A DNA stretch of 64,000 nt, taken from NCBI GenBank assembly GCA_023213395.1, contig CM041465.1, positions 72,547,741-72,611,740 on the forward strand. The letters are read 5' to 3'. The first letter of the stretch is position 1. Each line of letters begins with the position of its first letter. The translations under genes and the position numbers were made by a program. Under the pieces are notes generated by a model, which did not search any database, was not told where the DNA came from, and was given only the letters and a program-made list of their open reading frames with translations. The stretch is from Cycas panzhihuaensis (taxonomy: Eukaryota > Cycadophyta). Positions 27,053 through 38,019 of this stretch are shown here, piece by piece.

Positions 27053-28889
27053 AATCTTAGGTGCAATATTAGTTGTATTTATTAATTATTGCATAGTCTT
27101 AAGGTTTATAACTATAGTTTAATGTTATAATTTGTAGGTGTTTAAGTCATGTACAATATTTGTAAAAATTATTGATTTTTATACTATCTTAAAGTCTAAC
27201 TTTTAGTTAGATGTTGTAAACATTGTTTATCAATTAAGTTATTTAGTTATTAAATAGGGTCAAAATTGCATATTATAGGGATTTCATTTGTAGGCTTAAA
27301 TATTTAATTTGATGTAGGAAAATACCTTATCTAATGAGCATTCTAGATAGCTTGTTACTTGCACACAAGTCTATCGCTTAATAGTAGAGCATTTGAAAGG
27401 AAGCCACCATGGGAAAATAGACATGCCATGTTAAAGTAGAAACCACCTAGGATTAACTCTAGGCACTGAAAAATAAAAAGATATATGGCATTATTATGGT
27501 AATATACTTTATTTTTTACATTGTATTGGATGGTTAAGAGGTGACAGCTAAATGATGTTTAAAAATCATTAAAAAGGTATTAAAAAGTATTTTTTATAAC
27601 CTTTGAAATAGAGATCTTTATCAAAGGTTAAATATTTATAAAGAATATTCTAAAATATAAATTTTATGATTTTAAAACTATACAAAACTCAAATATTTCT
27701 CCTAACGTAAATGTTAATCTGTAAATACAATCAATGAAGTGTTAAATAGATGGAAACCTATGAACATAAAGGTGAGGGTCAATTAGAAATCATCATGAAT
27801 TTTTCATTAATTTTTAATTGATTTATTGCTAGTTTCTACTATGAATTAATAAACAATAATGGTGATTACCATCTATGAGATTACCCACAAACATTTTTTA
27901 GCAAGGGATTTACACAATCATTACTATCATGACATAGGAAGATATTAGATGAAAAGGACCAAAAAATGCCTAAAGAAGAGGATGTTGCCAATGTAGCAGG
28001 GAAGAAACTACTCATCAAGATTCCATGGAGCAACGCAAGAGAATGAAGGAAGATGCCCACTAAAATACTATCAACAAAGAAAGATTAAAATGTCCATTTG
28101 AGGGCCATAATTTAAATTCAAGTTTGTAAATACTAAAGAGATGTCATTGGTGTAATAGTAGTTAGAAGGAAGAGATTGAAAGATGTTATAAAATAGGGCA
28201 TCCATAGTTGAAAAAGCATACATAGCTTATAAAACAGAGAAGGAAACCATATCTAAGAAGTTTCCCATATGCTAATGAAGGAGACAAAGGAGAAAGGAAT
28301 GATTTTGTCCATGAAATGGCCATTAGATATTATATACAAAGATATACAGGTGCATAGATTTGACATAATTAGTTAGATTCTCAAAGGAAATGCTCAAATG
28401 AGAGCAAAAATTAAATTTTTAAAAAGGCAAAGTGTTGATTGCATCTATAGAGGGAATATTCTGAGGGACTTTATTTATAATTTATTTTTCATTTAACAAA
28501 GTCTAAATGATATTAAATCATATTAGAATTTGATTTAAAGTCCATGACAAAGCCCCCTACCTACTAACCTACAGTCACATGGTCAATTGGGAGTTAGATC
28601 TATTACTAGCTAATTTGGTGCTAATTTTAAGAAATAAATACACCACGATGCCCATATTTTAAGATCTATAATCTAGTAATGGTTACAATAATTTTATATA
28701 ATTTTTTTATGAAAATTTTAATTTTGGTATTTTTTTGTATGATTCAGACTCCCTACAAGTATACCAAGGAAATAAAATCTCTATTACTATCAACTTGCAT
28801 ATAAATTGAAGACTTTTATAACTTTCTTACTTTATCTATTTGTTTGTTTATCTACTTTCCAATTATTTTCTATTTATTTTCTACTTAAA
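27053..28889. other. Unassigned stretch between F primer site and gag
   Basis: About 1.8 kb with no recognised domain. A copia leader is usually much shorter, so this may hold another decayed insertion. Short frames are not convincing. Confidence 0.5.
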
Positions 28890-29045
28890 ATGGCTAGTGG
28901 AGGTAGTATAGTAGGTATAATCATTAAAAAACTAATAGGTTTTGAGAATTATTCTATTTGAAAGCATTATATGTTCAGTTTTTTCATTTGAATGGTCTTT
29001 AGAAGTATGTAGATAACTCTATAATGAAAAAAAACTATAGCAAAA
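28890..29045 (+). pseudogene. Copia F gag, N-terminal part
   Basis: Starts with ATG at 28890 and reads MASGGSIVGI, then LIGFENYSI*KHYM, a typical copia gag start with a Trp codon lost to a stop. It is interrupted by element K at the target site attac and continues at 40846. Confidence 0.85.
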
Positions 29046-29050
29046 ATTAC

Positions 29051-29330
29051 TATTAGAATATAATACATATTTGTCACATGAAATGTAATTGGCTAAGTAA
29101 AAGGTAATGTATAATTGGTCAATATAAGGGCCAAATATTATTGGATGTAAGTAAGGAAAATGATTCCCACATATACACACAACATGACTATATAAAGATG
29201 TAATAGATGAGATGTAATTAATGATTATTAAAGATAATAATCAAAATATCTTAATGTTATTTTATTAAGAGGTATTTATGATACCAATTTATTCTTAGGC
29301 AATAATATTGTGTGGGTTAATCTTCTAATA
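29051..29330 (+). repeat. 5' LTR of copia K
   Basis: Both termini show TA in place of TG/CA; the inverted terminal octamer TATTAGAA/TTCTAATA is perfect. It is similar to 40563-40840 throughout, with many substitutions. Confidence 0.92.
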
Positions 29331-30179
29331 GAGTATCAGAGCATACATGACGAGTAAGTGATGGAAAACTTTAGCACATAAGTGAACATATAGTGGTTAG
29401 GATGCAAACCAAGGATAATGCATAGGAGCAGAAGCAATCTTCACAAGTGCTTCAATATGTAGGCAATGTTTTCATGTGGTAGCAATGAAGGATAAAGGGT
29501 CAAGACAAGTAGGTCAATATGAAATAAGACTAAATAAAGGTAATTAGGTTTCACACATAAACAGATAGAGAAATAGAGGTAAATAGTCAAAAAATAAAGA
29601 TAATGATCTCAAAATAGAGACAAATGGCCCAAACATTTTTTTTTATTAATTTGGACCTGTATTCAAAATCGGGTCTAATGGGGTGAAATAGGTCATTATT
29701 TTTACCAAAGGAAAATAAACTTAATCATCAAAATAGCCCTCAAATGGGATTTTAATAAGGTTTCACCTCTTAATAGGCTATCAAACAAACTTCAATTATG
29801 AACAATATATCATGGAGTAATTAAACTAATAAAATAAATAAATATTTTACTTATAGAATGGGCTTGAAGTGACTCAATATAATTGGTAATCTTCAGTCGA
29901 ATAATACATTGTTATGTCTTCTAATTTTAACTTCTTATCTCCAACACTCTTATACCATGTTAGAAAATTAGCCTTGGTGGTGGCCTAATTAAGCTCATTA
30001 ATAAAATTTTAAAAGAGGTAAAAGGTGGTTCTAATTGAAGGGATAACTAATGAATATCCCAATTTTGAGGGAAATGCTTGATTATGCTTACTTTTACTAC
30101 TTCTAGTTATGTTCATGATTGATTTACACTTGTGGTGGTTGATTCATAAATCTTTATTTATTGAAGTATATTTTAAATT
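29331..30179 (+). other. Leader of copia K
   Basis: Follows the primer-site remnant and precedes gag. No convincing frame or further element is seen in it. Confidence 0.55.
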
Positions 30180-31470
30180 AGCTTTCTCATTATCATCTTT
30201 CTCCACTCTATATTTTTTGGTTATTCCCAAATTTAATGGAAAATTTTATTTTATGTGATAAAAAAGAATTAAACCTACTTTACAATTAAGAGAATTATAG
30301 AAGATTATTTCTAAAGGCTCTATAGTTCTTGTTCCTATTTCTCTTGTAACTCAGTTAAGTCTTGATGAAGAGACAATTAAAGTTGAACTTAAGAGAAAAG
30401 ATAATAAAGCACTTTCATTCATTTATTTTTACTATTGATGGTACAATTTTCCCTTATATTTATAATCTTGTAACTTCTCATGATGCATGGAATACTTTAG
30501 AAATTTTATTTAAATGAGGAACTAAAACAAGTATTCAAAATTTGAGAAGAAAATTGGTGAATCTCAAGATGCCTCCTTCTAAACTTGTTAATGCATTTGT
30601 CATTAGAGTTTAGGATGTTATTAATCAGTTGACTTCATTAGGTGAATAAGTTCCCAAATAAAGAGTTGTAGAAAAGATTCTTAGAAGTGTTGGAGAAGTA
30701 ATGAAGTTTGAGAATGTGACTACAATAATTAAAGTGGAAAAAGACTTATCAACATAAAATATTTATAAGTTACTCTCTTTGATTTTGATAATTGAAGAAA
30801 AAAATATCATAATTAAAAAATAGGAATAAGCTTTTACCTATAAGGCAAACTTAACGGGGTGATTCAAGAGACCATAAAAGTAAGGTCAAGGATATGCATA
30901 AATACCAACATCATCATTAGCATTTGCATTAGCATAATTATCAGTATTTGGATTAGGAAGTTATGGATATAGATAAGGACAAGGCCAATTTTATACTTCA
31001 AGAAGAGGAAGACCTAGAGGAAGAAGTCATATTCCACCAAGAGGATAAAGTTCATCTCAAGAGAGTGGAAGAACACTATCTTAAGGAATTAGAAAAAGAA
31101 GAGGATTTATTCCAAATGTCTAGAAATGTGGAATATAAGGATATTTCTCTTATGAATGTCAAAAGGATGATATGGCTAATACAACTACAAATAGAAATAG
31201 AAATCTTTTCTATACAAGTTTGAATGTGGAATATTCTAATGATAAGAATGATGAATGGTATATTATTTCTAGCTATTCTATATATATGCCCTGCAATGCT
31301 AAAATGTTTTCTAAACTTGAAGAAGAAAATAATTAAAGGAAAGATAATTTTTAAAATGATAATATATAGGAAGTTCAAAGACAAGGAGTTATAACTATTA
31401 AAACATGTAATGACATCTTAGTTGCAAAATTTATATATAATATCTTTATATCTAATATAATTATAGGACA
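30180..31470 (+). pseudogene. Copia K gag and protease relic
   Basis: Gag of the UBN2 type: NGKFYFM near 30235, TIDGTIFPYIYNLV near 30430-30470, KLVNLKMPPSKLVNAF near 30550-30600 and VEKILRSVGEVMKFE near 30670-30710. A Gly/Arg-rich linker follows, then a knuckle remnant (KCGI*GYFSYECQK, about 31125-31165). Protease lies near 31265-31460, where the DSGA box has decayed (SSYSIYMPCNAKMF). The Lys/Glu-rich frame at 30963-31223 is an out-of-frame reading of this region. Confidence 0.82.
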
Positions 31471-31801
31471 CCCATTTTTACATTATGATATAATTGATAA
31501 ATCAATTGGGTCTACCCACTTTGTCAATACGTCAACCAATTATATTCGAATATTTTAGGTCATGATGCTTATAAAGTGAGCATATACCCTATGCTATGTA
31601 CATTAAAAAATTTTACATATGGAAGCTCTACTAAAATTAAGAGTGATCAGTTAACCAATTTGGTGATCAAATTATTCTACAATTTGTTTGCTCATTCATC
31701 TTATATTATTTTAGTTTATGCTTTTGATTTATATGTGAATGCATACATATTTGATCCTATTAATAAATTTGGTAATAACTATATAAATAAAAAATGGAGA
31801 A
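31471..31801. other. Unassigned stretch between K protease and the LINE
   Basis: About 330 bp that does not continue the protease frame and overlaps in meaning with the protease-integrase linker found after the LINE at 38030. It may be a further small insertion. No recognised domain. Confidence 0.4.
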
Positions 31802-32358
31802 CTTTTGGAGGAGTGACTATTGTGACCTGGTAATCGTGGAGGACATGAGAGACTAGACGGGTGAGAGGGAGCATTTCCCCTCCCAAATCTACAATGCGGA
31901 CAGTCCACGGGAAGATGCACACAGTCATGGATGTCTTGCTCCAAACGGAGGTGTGAGGCACACAGTGAGGGAGACGTAGACAGCACGTAGGAGTATAGAG
32001 AGGATCTCAGTCCCTGGATTCAAATGGGCCAGGCATGTAGAGGCTCAGATCTGTCTACAGAGGGATACTAGACAGGGTGGTGAGATTTGTGCCGTACAAC
32101 TTTAATATAGGCAGTATTCTATCGGAGGTATAGTTAAAACAAAGGTTGAATTGGGTGTGGGTGATGTAAATGCATCGGTAGAAGCAACAGAAATAATTCA
32201 TAAGCTAAAGATTCAAAGAGAGACCATACTTGGTCCACGCAAGCTAAGAGTGGGCTGGAGGATAGGCTCATTCCTTTTTTCTGTGGTACAACCTCTGTTT
32301 CTCAGTCAAATAAAGAATGCTTTTTAATACATGGTTCTTTTTTCTTCTTATTTTTATT

Positions 32359-33508
32359 ATGGAGGAAGATCAAATGATATAGTCTCATAACCCTCTTTAG
32401 GGTAAATCTTACCTAGACATCTTAAAATTAAGAGATGTGGAAGAATATGACCTAACACCCTTCACATAAGATAATAAAGTCTGACTAAAAATCCCAAAGA
32501 ATTGGTAGAGAGAGCCAAGAAGCAATGGGAAAATAGTTTGGTTGGAAGATTTTCAGGCCCTCGACCAGGCCTAAAAGCCATAAGAAGTTGGATCAGGATT
32601 AAATGGAAGATGGTGGGAAACGTGGAAGTCATAGCGATGCCAAAAGGATGTGTCCTCTTCAAATTCATTTCTCAGGAAGACATGACAAGCATACTCCTAA
32701 GGGCCCCATGGATGTTTGGAAGGAAGGCCCTAATATTAGAAAAGTGGCATTAGGACTTTGACCTGTCAGTCCCAGTGGTCAAGCAAGTACCTATTTAGAT
32801 CCAACTCCCAGGTCTCCCGTTGCACTATTGGAACATGGAAGTCCTGAAGGAGATGGAAAAAGCTATGGGCCCCTTTCTAGCGGTGGACTCAGCGACTAAA
32901 AATAAAAGCACGCTTATTAATCCCAAGTTTTTTCTTTGCTCAGGGTCAACAAGCCCCTCTTAGAGGAAATATGGATGGACTTAGAGGACCGGTCTTGGGC
33001 CCAACCATTGATCTATGAAATGGAGCATTTCAGATGTTCCCAATGTAAGAGGTTAGGCCATATACCCTAGAAATACCCAAGCGAGAGGCATCCCGAGGAA
33101 GAAAATCAAAAAGAAAATGTGGAATAGAATACAAACCCCTAGAATGAGATGGAACATCAGGAGTTAGAGCCAATAAAAGATGGACATAATGAGAGACCTG
33201 AGGAGCAAGGCGAGGTACCTCCAGTAAGGGAAGGTGATACCCCCTTAGATGGGCATCGAGAGACAGATCTTGGGTTTGATCCCAACATGGAGAATACCCT
33301 CTCTGATATGGGTGATCGAGAAGATCAGGCCTTTGCCCCTTCGTCCCACTCTAAAGATGAGGATCAAGGGGGGAATCCTGTCCTGGTTAGGGAAGAACTA
33401 ACCCCATCCCAGGAGCTCCGTCATGAAGGAGTCCAAAGAAAGACCCTAGATGTTGGCTCCAAGAAATGTGTTGGTAGGCCCCCTTTGAGACTAGTAAGGG
33501 AGAGATAA
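32359..33508 (+). pseudogene. LINE ORF1 (DUF4283-type RNA-binding protein) relic
   Basis: Starts with ATG at 32359 and changes frame near 32490. From 32502 it reads KQWENSLVGRF, then KGCVLFKF, LLRAPWMFG and VWIQLPGLPLHYWN-like text near 32800-32840, the layout of plant LINE ORF1 with a DUF4283 domain. A CCHC knuckle near 33030-33080 (FRCSQCKRLGHIP) has lost its last Cys. The C-terminal part (33149-33508) is a long acidic/hydrophilic tail in a clean frame. ORF1 protein binds LINE RNA. Confidence 0.82.
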
Positions 33509-33627
33509 GCAACTACACAGATAGACCAGGGCAATTAGAAAACCCTTAATGAAGGCCTCTTGGAAGGGCCAAGAGTTAGAACTAGATCAGATGGGCATGA
33601 CCCACCTAAAGGGGAGGCATCAGAGAT

Positions 33628-36600
33628 ATGGAAGCAAAGCAGGAGAAGATGAAATTAATCTCATGGAACGTTAGGGGTTTAAATGCCCCCTCTAAACAAA
33701 GGAATTTAAAGGATTTAATACATAGGGAACTCATGGACCTCATTTTCCTATAGGAAACAAAACTAAATGTAGAAAATAGTCAAAGTGCCATGACTAAAAT
33801 TTGGGAAAAAGTGGTAGGTAAAGCCATTGGCAATACCCAAGGCACGGGTGGCCTCATGATGTTGTGGAACCCTGATGAATGGATGGGGAGCACCTATGTG
33901 GAGGAAGAATCCTTCCTTTCTGTTTGGTTGACCAACAGAAGAAACAACCTAAAATAGCTAGCCATGAACGTCTATTCCCCAAATAACCAAGAAGACAGAA
34001 AGAGGCTTTGGAATAGGATTTTGGAAGTTCACGGGGAATGTGGCGCTCCTTGGCTGATCACAGGCGACTTTAACACGGCCCTTTTCCCAGGGAACAAGAA
34101 AGGGGGCCAAGAAGGGTGGTCAAGTAGCATGCACGATCTAGGCTACTTCATGTAGAGGGGGGGTCTCCTAGACGTGAAGCTGAGAGGGTCTTCTTTTACT
34201 TTGTCAAATAAAAGATTGGGCAACCAACTCGTCTAGATTAAACGTGATAGAGTTATGGTCAATTTCAACTAGGCTAAATGCTTCAAGGATTTTGCCCTTG
34301 AGGCTCTTCCCAAAATCAAATTTGATCACTCCCCTCTTCAGCTCTCTTTTTCAGACCTGGAAAAACATAAGGGCTCTCCTTTCAGATTCGAAATGATGTG
34401 GATCAGACACCTAGACCTCAAGAAAAAGGTGGAGGATTGGTGGAAAATCACCATCTGGGGGCACGCTATGTATAGATTCTAAAAAAAACTTGACTGGGTT
34501 AAAAGATATGTGAAGGCCTAGAATAAAGAAAGTTTTTAGAATATCCATGTCATGAAGGACCAAACAATAAAAGACCTTAATGCAATTCAGAACAAGATCG
34601 AGGTTGAGGGAAGATCCCTGACCCTAGACAAAGCTGAAAGAGAGCTAGTTGAGAACCTGGAGGAATGGATGAATAGAGAAGAAATTCATTAGAGGCAAAA
34701 ATCCAGATCCATCTAGCTTGTTGAAGGGGACAAAAACACTAGATTTTTTCACGACTATTGTTAAGTATAGAGCCAGCAACAAAATTAATGGTCTCCAAAG
34801 GGAGGACAATTCAGTTGCTAAAAGTATACAAGATTTAAAAGATCTAGTGACTGAGTATTTCAAGGAACTCTTCTCTGAACCGCAAGGAGAGAATAGGGAG
34901 GCTAGGGAGACACTCCTGCAGTCTATTCCCTGCCTAGTTAACGAAGATCAAAATGCTGCTCTAACAGCTCCTCTTACCCTCAAGGAAGTCAAAAAGGTTG
35001 TGTTTGGTCTGAAGAAAGATAAGGCCCCTAGACTGGATGGATTTCTTCCCAGTTTTTTTTAGGAATTTTGGGATGTAATTAAGGAAGATCTTTTGGAAGC
35101 TTTGCACGAGTTTTTCTCAAACCAAAAGATCCTCCAAGAATGGCAAGCTACATTCTTGGTCCTTATTCCAAAAATGGAAGGAGCTAAGAGAATTGAGGAT
35201 TTTTGTCCTATTAGTCTCTGTAATGTGAAATATAAGATCCTCGCCAAAGTGCTGGATAACAGACTTAAAAGGATTATCCCTAATATAATATCCCAGAATC
35301 AAGATGGTTTCGTGCGGGGGAGGCAGATCACTGATGGCATTATTGTGGTCCACAAAACCTTGCACTCAGCTAAGGAAAGGAAGGAGCCTGCTATGCTCAT
35401 AAAAATTGACCTCTCAAAGGCTTTTAACTGAGTGTCATGGAACTGCCTGTTAGAGTGTCTAAACGTGTTTGGGTTTGGGGAGAAGTGGAGGATATGGATG
35501 AAGCTTTGTATCTCAAACCCTCAATACTCAGTCATTGTCAATGGGTCTTCATCCAGGTTTTTTCCAGGCTATCAGGGCTTGAGACAGGGAGACCCTCTAT
35601 CTTCTTACATCTTTATAACCTTAGCTGAGTTGTTGGGTAGCACCATGGAGGCAGTTAAAAGATAAGGTTTTATTAAAGGTTTGCACTCGACCTCATGGGT
35701 GGATAATATAGCTCATCATCAGTTCATGGATGACAACATCTTCCTAGGGAAAGCCTCCATTAGGAAGTCCCGTAGATAAAGGATGAATTAAAAAGATACG
35801 AGTTAGGCATAAACCAAAAGGTAAATCTTAGCAAAAGCAATGTCTACTTCATAAATACCCTTAGTGTTGTGCAAAGGAGAATCAGTAATATTTTGGAAAT
35901 ATGCATTAAGAAACTACCTACTACATACCTTGGCATGCCCCTTTTCGTAGGCAAGATGGCAAAGGACTTGTGGAACCCTCTTATAACTGGCTTCAAAGGA
36001 AGCTGGCTGGTTAGAAAGGTACTCTACTTAGCCAAGCTAGTAAGCTTCAGCTTGTGGACTCTTCCCTACAAAGCATTCTGGTTTATTGGATGTTTATCTT
36101 CAGAATTCTAACTAGGGTCTCCACGATTCTGGAATCTATCCAGAAAATATTCCTCTGATCTGGGGTAGAAGAGAGGGGAAGAATCCACTTGGTAAATTGG
36201 GACAAGGTCTGCATGCCGAAATGGGCTAGGGGCTTAAACCTGAGAAGAACTCATATATTTAATTCAGCCCTTGTGGCTAAGCTTGGGTGGAGACTCGTCA
36301 AAGGTTGTGGCAGTTTGTGGGATAGGATAATATCTCAAAAGTACTTACAAGATAGCTCACTCCTTGAGAACTTTGTCCTCTCATCTGGCTCTATTGTATG
36401 AAGGAGTATCCTCAGCGCAAGGCCTTTGGTGAAAGCCAGTCTAAATTGGAATTTGGGCAATGGGAATTCTATAAAATTCTGGGAGGATGTATGGTGCAGT
36501 ACTACATCCTTAAAGGGCTGCTCTAATTTAGCTCCCCTGCAAAGGCACTATGAGAATCTTTATGGTGCCTATGTAAAGGATTACTTAACTGAGGAGGGAA

Positions 36601-37870
36601 GAGGTAGGAGATGGAGGAACTTTGAGGAGATCCAAGGGGGAACTCCTACTAGGGAGGGTCTCTCTAAACTTAAAGTGATCCTTAGCAAATGTTATATACC
36701 TAAGATGAATAGACCAGACTTGGTTGTCTGGTCCTCCTCCCAAAACAGAGACTATTCAGCGAAACAAGGATACCTTCACCTCTATCTCGAGAGAGGGGCT
36801 CAGAGGAATGATAGCTTGATGGGTGTTTGGAAGCTTAATCTCACCCCTAAAATCATGGTCTTCTAGTGGACTTGTCTTAGAAATAGAATATTGACGACAG
36901 ACAATCTCGTGAGAAGGGGTTACCAGTTAACTAACAAGTGTATACTATGCTGCTCTGAGGAGGAACCAATGGATCATATCCTTCTCTGATGCTCCTATGC
37001 TGGCGAGGTTTGGAGACTTCTGCTAGAAATTTTTGAGGTAGTGTGGATCCATTCAGGGAACATTGTAGACCAATGGAAACTATGGCACAACCCCTATAGG
37101 AGTATGGTCTTAGGCAGTGTTTGGAAAAATTCCCTTCCAATTTTATCCTAAAATTTATGGAAGGAAAGAAATAGAAGGATTTTTTAGGATAAACAGATGG
37201 ACCCGAAGACTTTATTTAATGTCATATGTGCTTAGATTAAGGAAAATGCTAAAGGTCCCAAAGAGAAGCGTATAATGCCCACTGAAGGTAAGATGCTGCG
37301 TAAGTGAGGCATAAAATAGAATATCAAGGAAAAGACCCCCAGAACATGACATTAGACACCTATAGAGGAACACTAGATCAAAATTAACTTCGACGGGGTT
37401 TTGAAAGGTAACCCTAGTGAAGCGGGTGGTGGTAGTATCTGTAGAGACACCAAGGGTCATTTCATCTGGGCCTTTGCTGATTATTATGGACAACAAATGA
37501 ATCACTTCACTGAGGTAGTAGCCATGCTTAAAGCTATGAATATGACCCTAGATGGTGGCCTCTCCAAGGTAACTATAGAAGGGGACTCCCAGAATGTAAT
37601 AAATCAACTAAGAAACACTGCATGTCCTGACTAGAGATTCCAATCGATGATTAAGGATGCTCAGGATATCCTAAAGGACCTTATAGAAGTGCAAATTGGG
37701 CATACCTTCAGGGAGGGTAATAAGGCGGCAGATTTCCTAACAAACTAGGGGGTTAGAAATAAGAGATCTTTTGTTTAGAGGAAGGATTTACCTGATGAGC
37801 TTATGAGACTGGTTGAGTCTGAAAGCCCTCGAGATAGCTAGTCACAGGGCTTGTCCTGGCTTTTCTTTTA
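33628..37870 (+). pseudogene. LINE ORF2 (endonuclease, RT, RNase H) relic
   Basis: Begins MEAKQEKMKLISWNVRGLN. The APE-type endonuclease shows SWNVRGLN, NVYSPNN near 33970 and ITGDFNT near 34055. RT spans about 34980-35960: KAPRLDGF, KIDLSKAFN, GLRQGDPLSS and a catalytic box QFMDDN (FADD in most plant LINEs). A zinc-finger RVT region follows (KCILCCSEEE...H...C, near 36935-37000). RNase H near 37385-37750 shows INFDGV, EVVAML, EGDSQNV and GNKAADF, covering the four acidic positions. About 20 stops and frameshifts inactivate it. It encoded target-primed reverse transcription. Confidence 0.93.
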
Positions 37871-37997
37871 ATTGATTTCTTCCTTAGACTGTGAGGGTGT
37901 CATGGTCCATTTTGGTTTGGATGATAAACCACTACTAATGTACTAGGTTGTGGGAACCTATTTTTCAAACCCACACTTAATTCCATTTTACCTTACT

Positions 37998-38010
37998 AAA
38001 AAAAAAAAAA
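37998..38010 (+). other. LINE 3' A tract
   Basis: Thirteen consecutive A residues closing the LINE, immediately followed by copia K sequence. Confidence 0.9.
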
Positions 38011-38019
38011 GTGGAGAAA

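Larger units (their letters stand above)
31802..38011 (+). mobile_element. Plant L1-like LINE with RNase H domain
   Basis: A 6.2-kb non-LTR retrotransposon ending in an A13 tract (37998-38010). A GC-richer 5' region (31802-32358) is followed by ORF1 and ORF2. A weak 7-bp target duplication TGGAGAA (31795-31801; 38012-38018) is the only boundary evidence besides the tail and the compositional change. It looks near full length and keeps more CpG and higher GC than the copia around it, so it is a later insertion. It is inactivated by stops. Confidence 0.9.

Noticed and set aside
33149-33508. 119-codon hydrophilic frame as an independent host gene
   Set aside because: It continues the LINE ORF1 after the DUF4283/knuckle region and precedes ORF2 at the usual distance.
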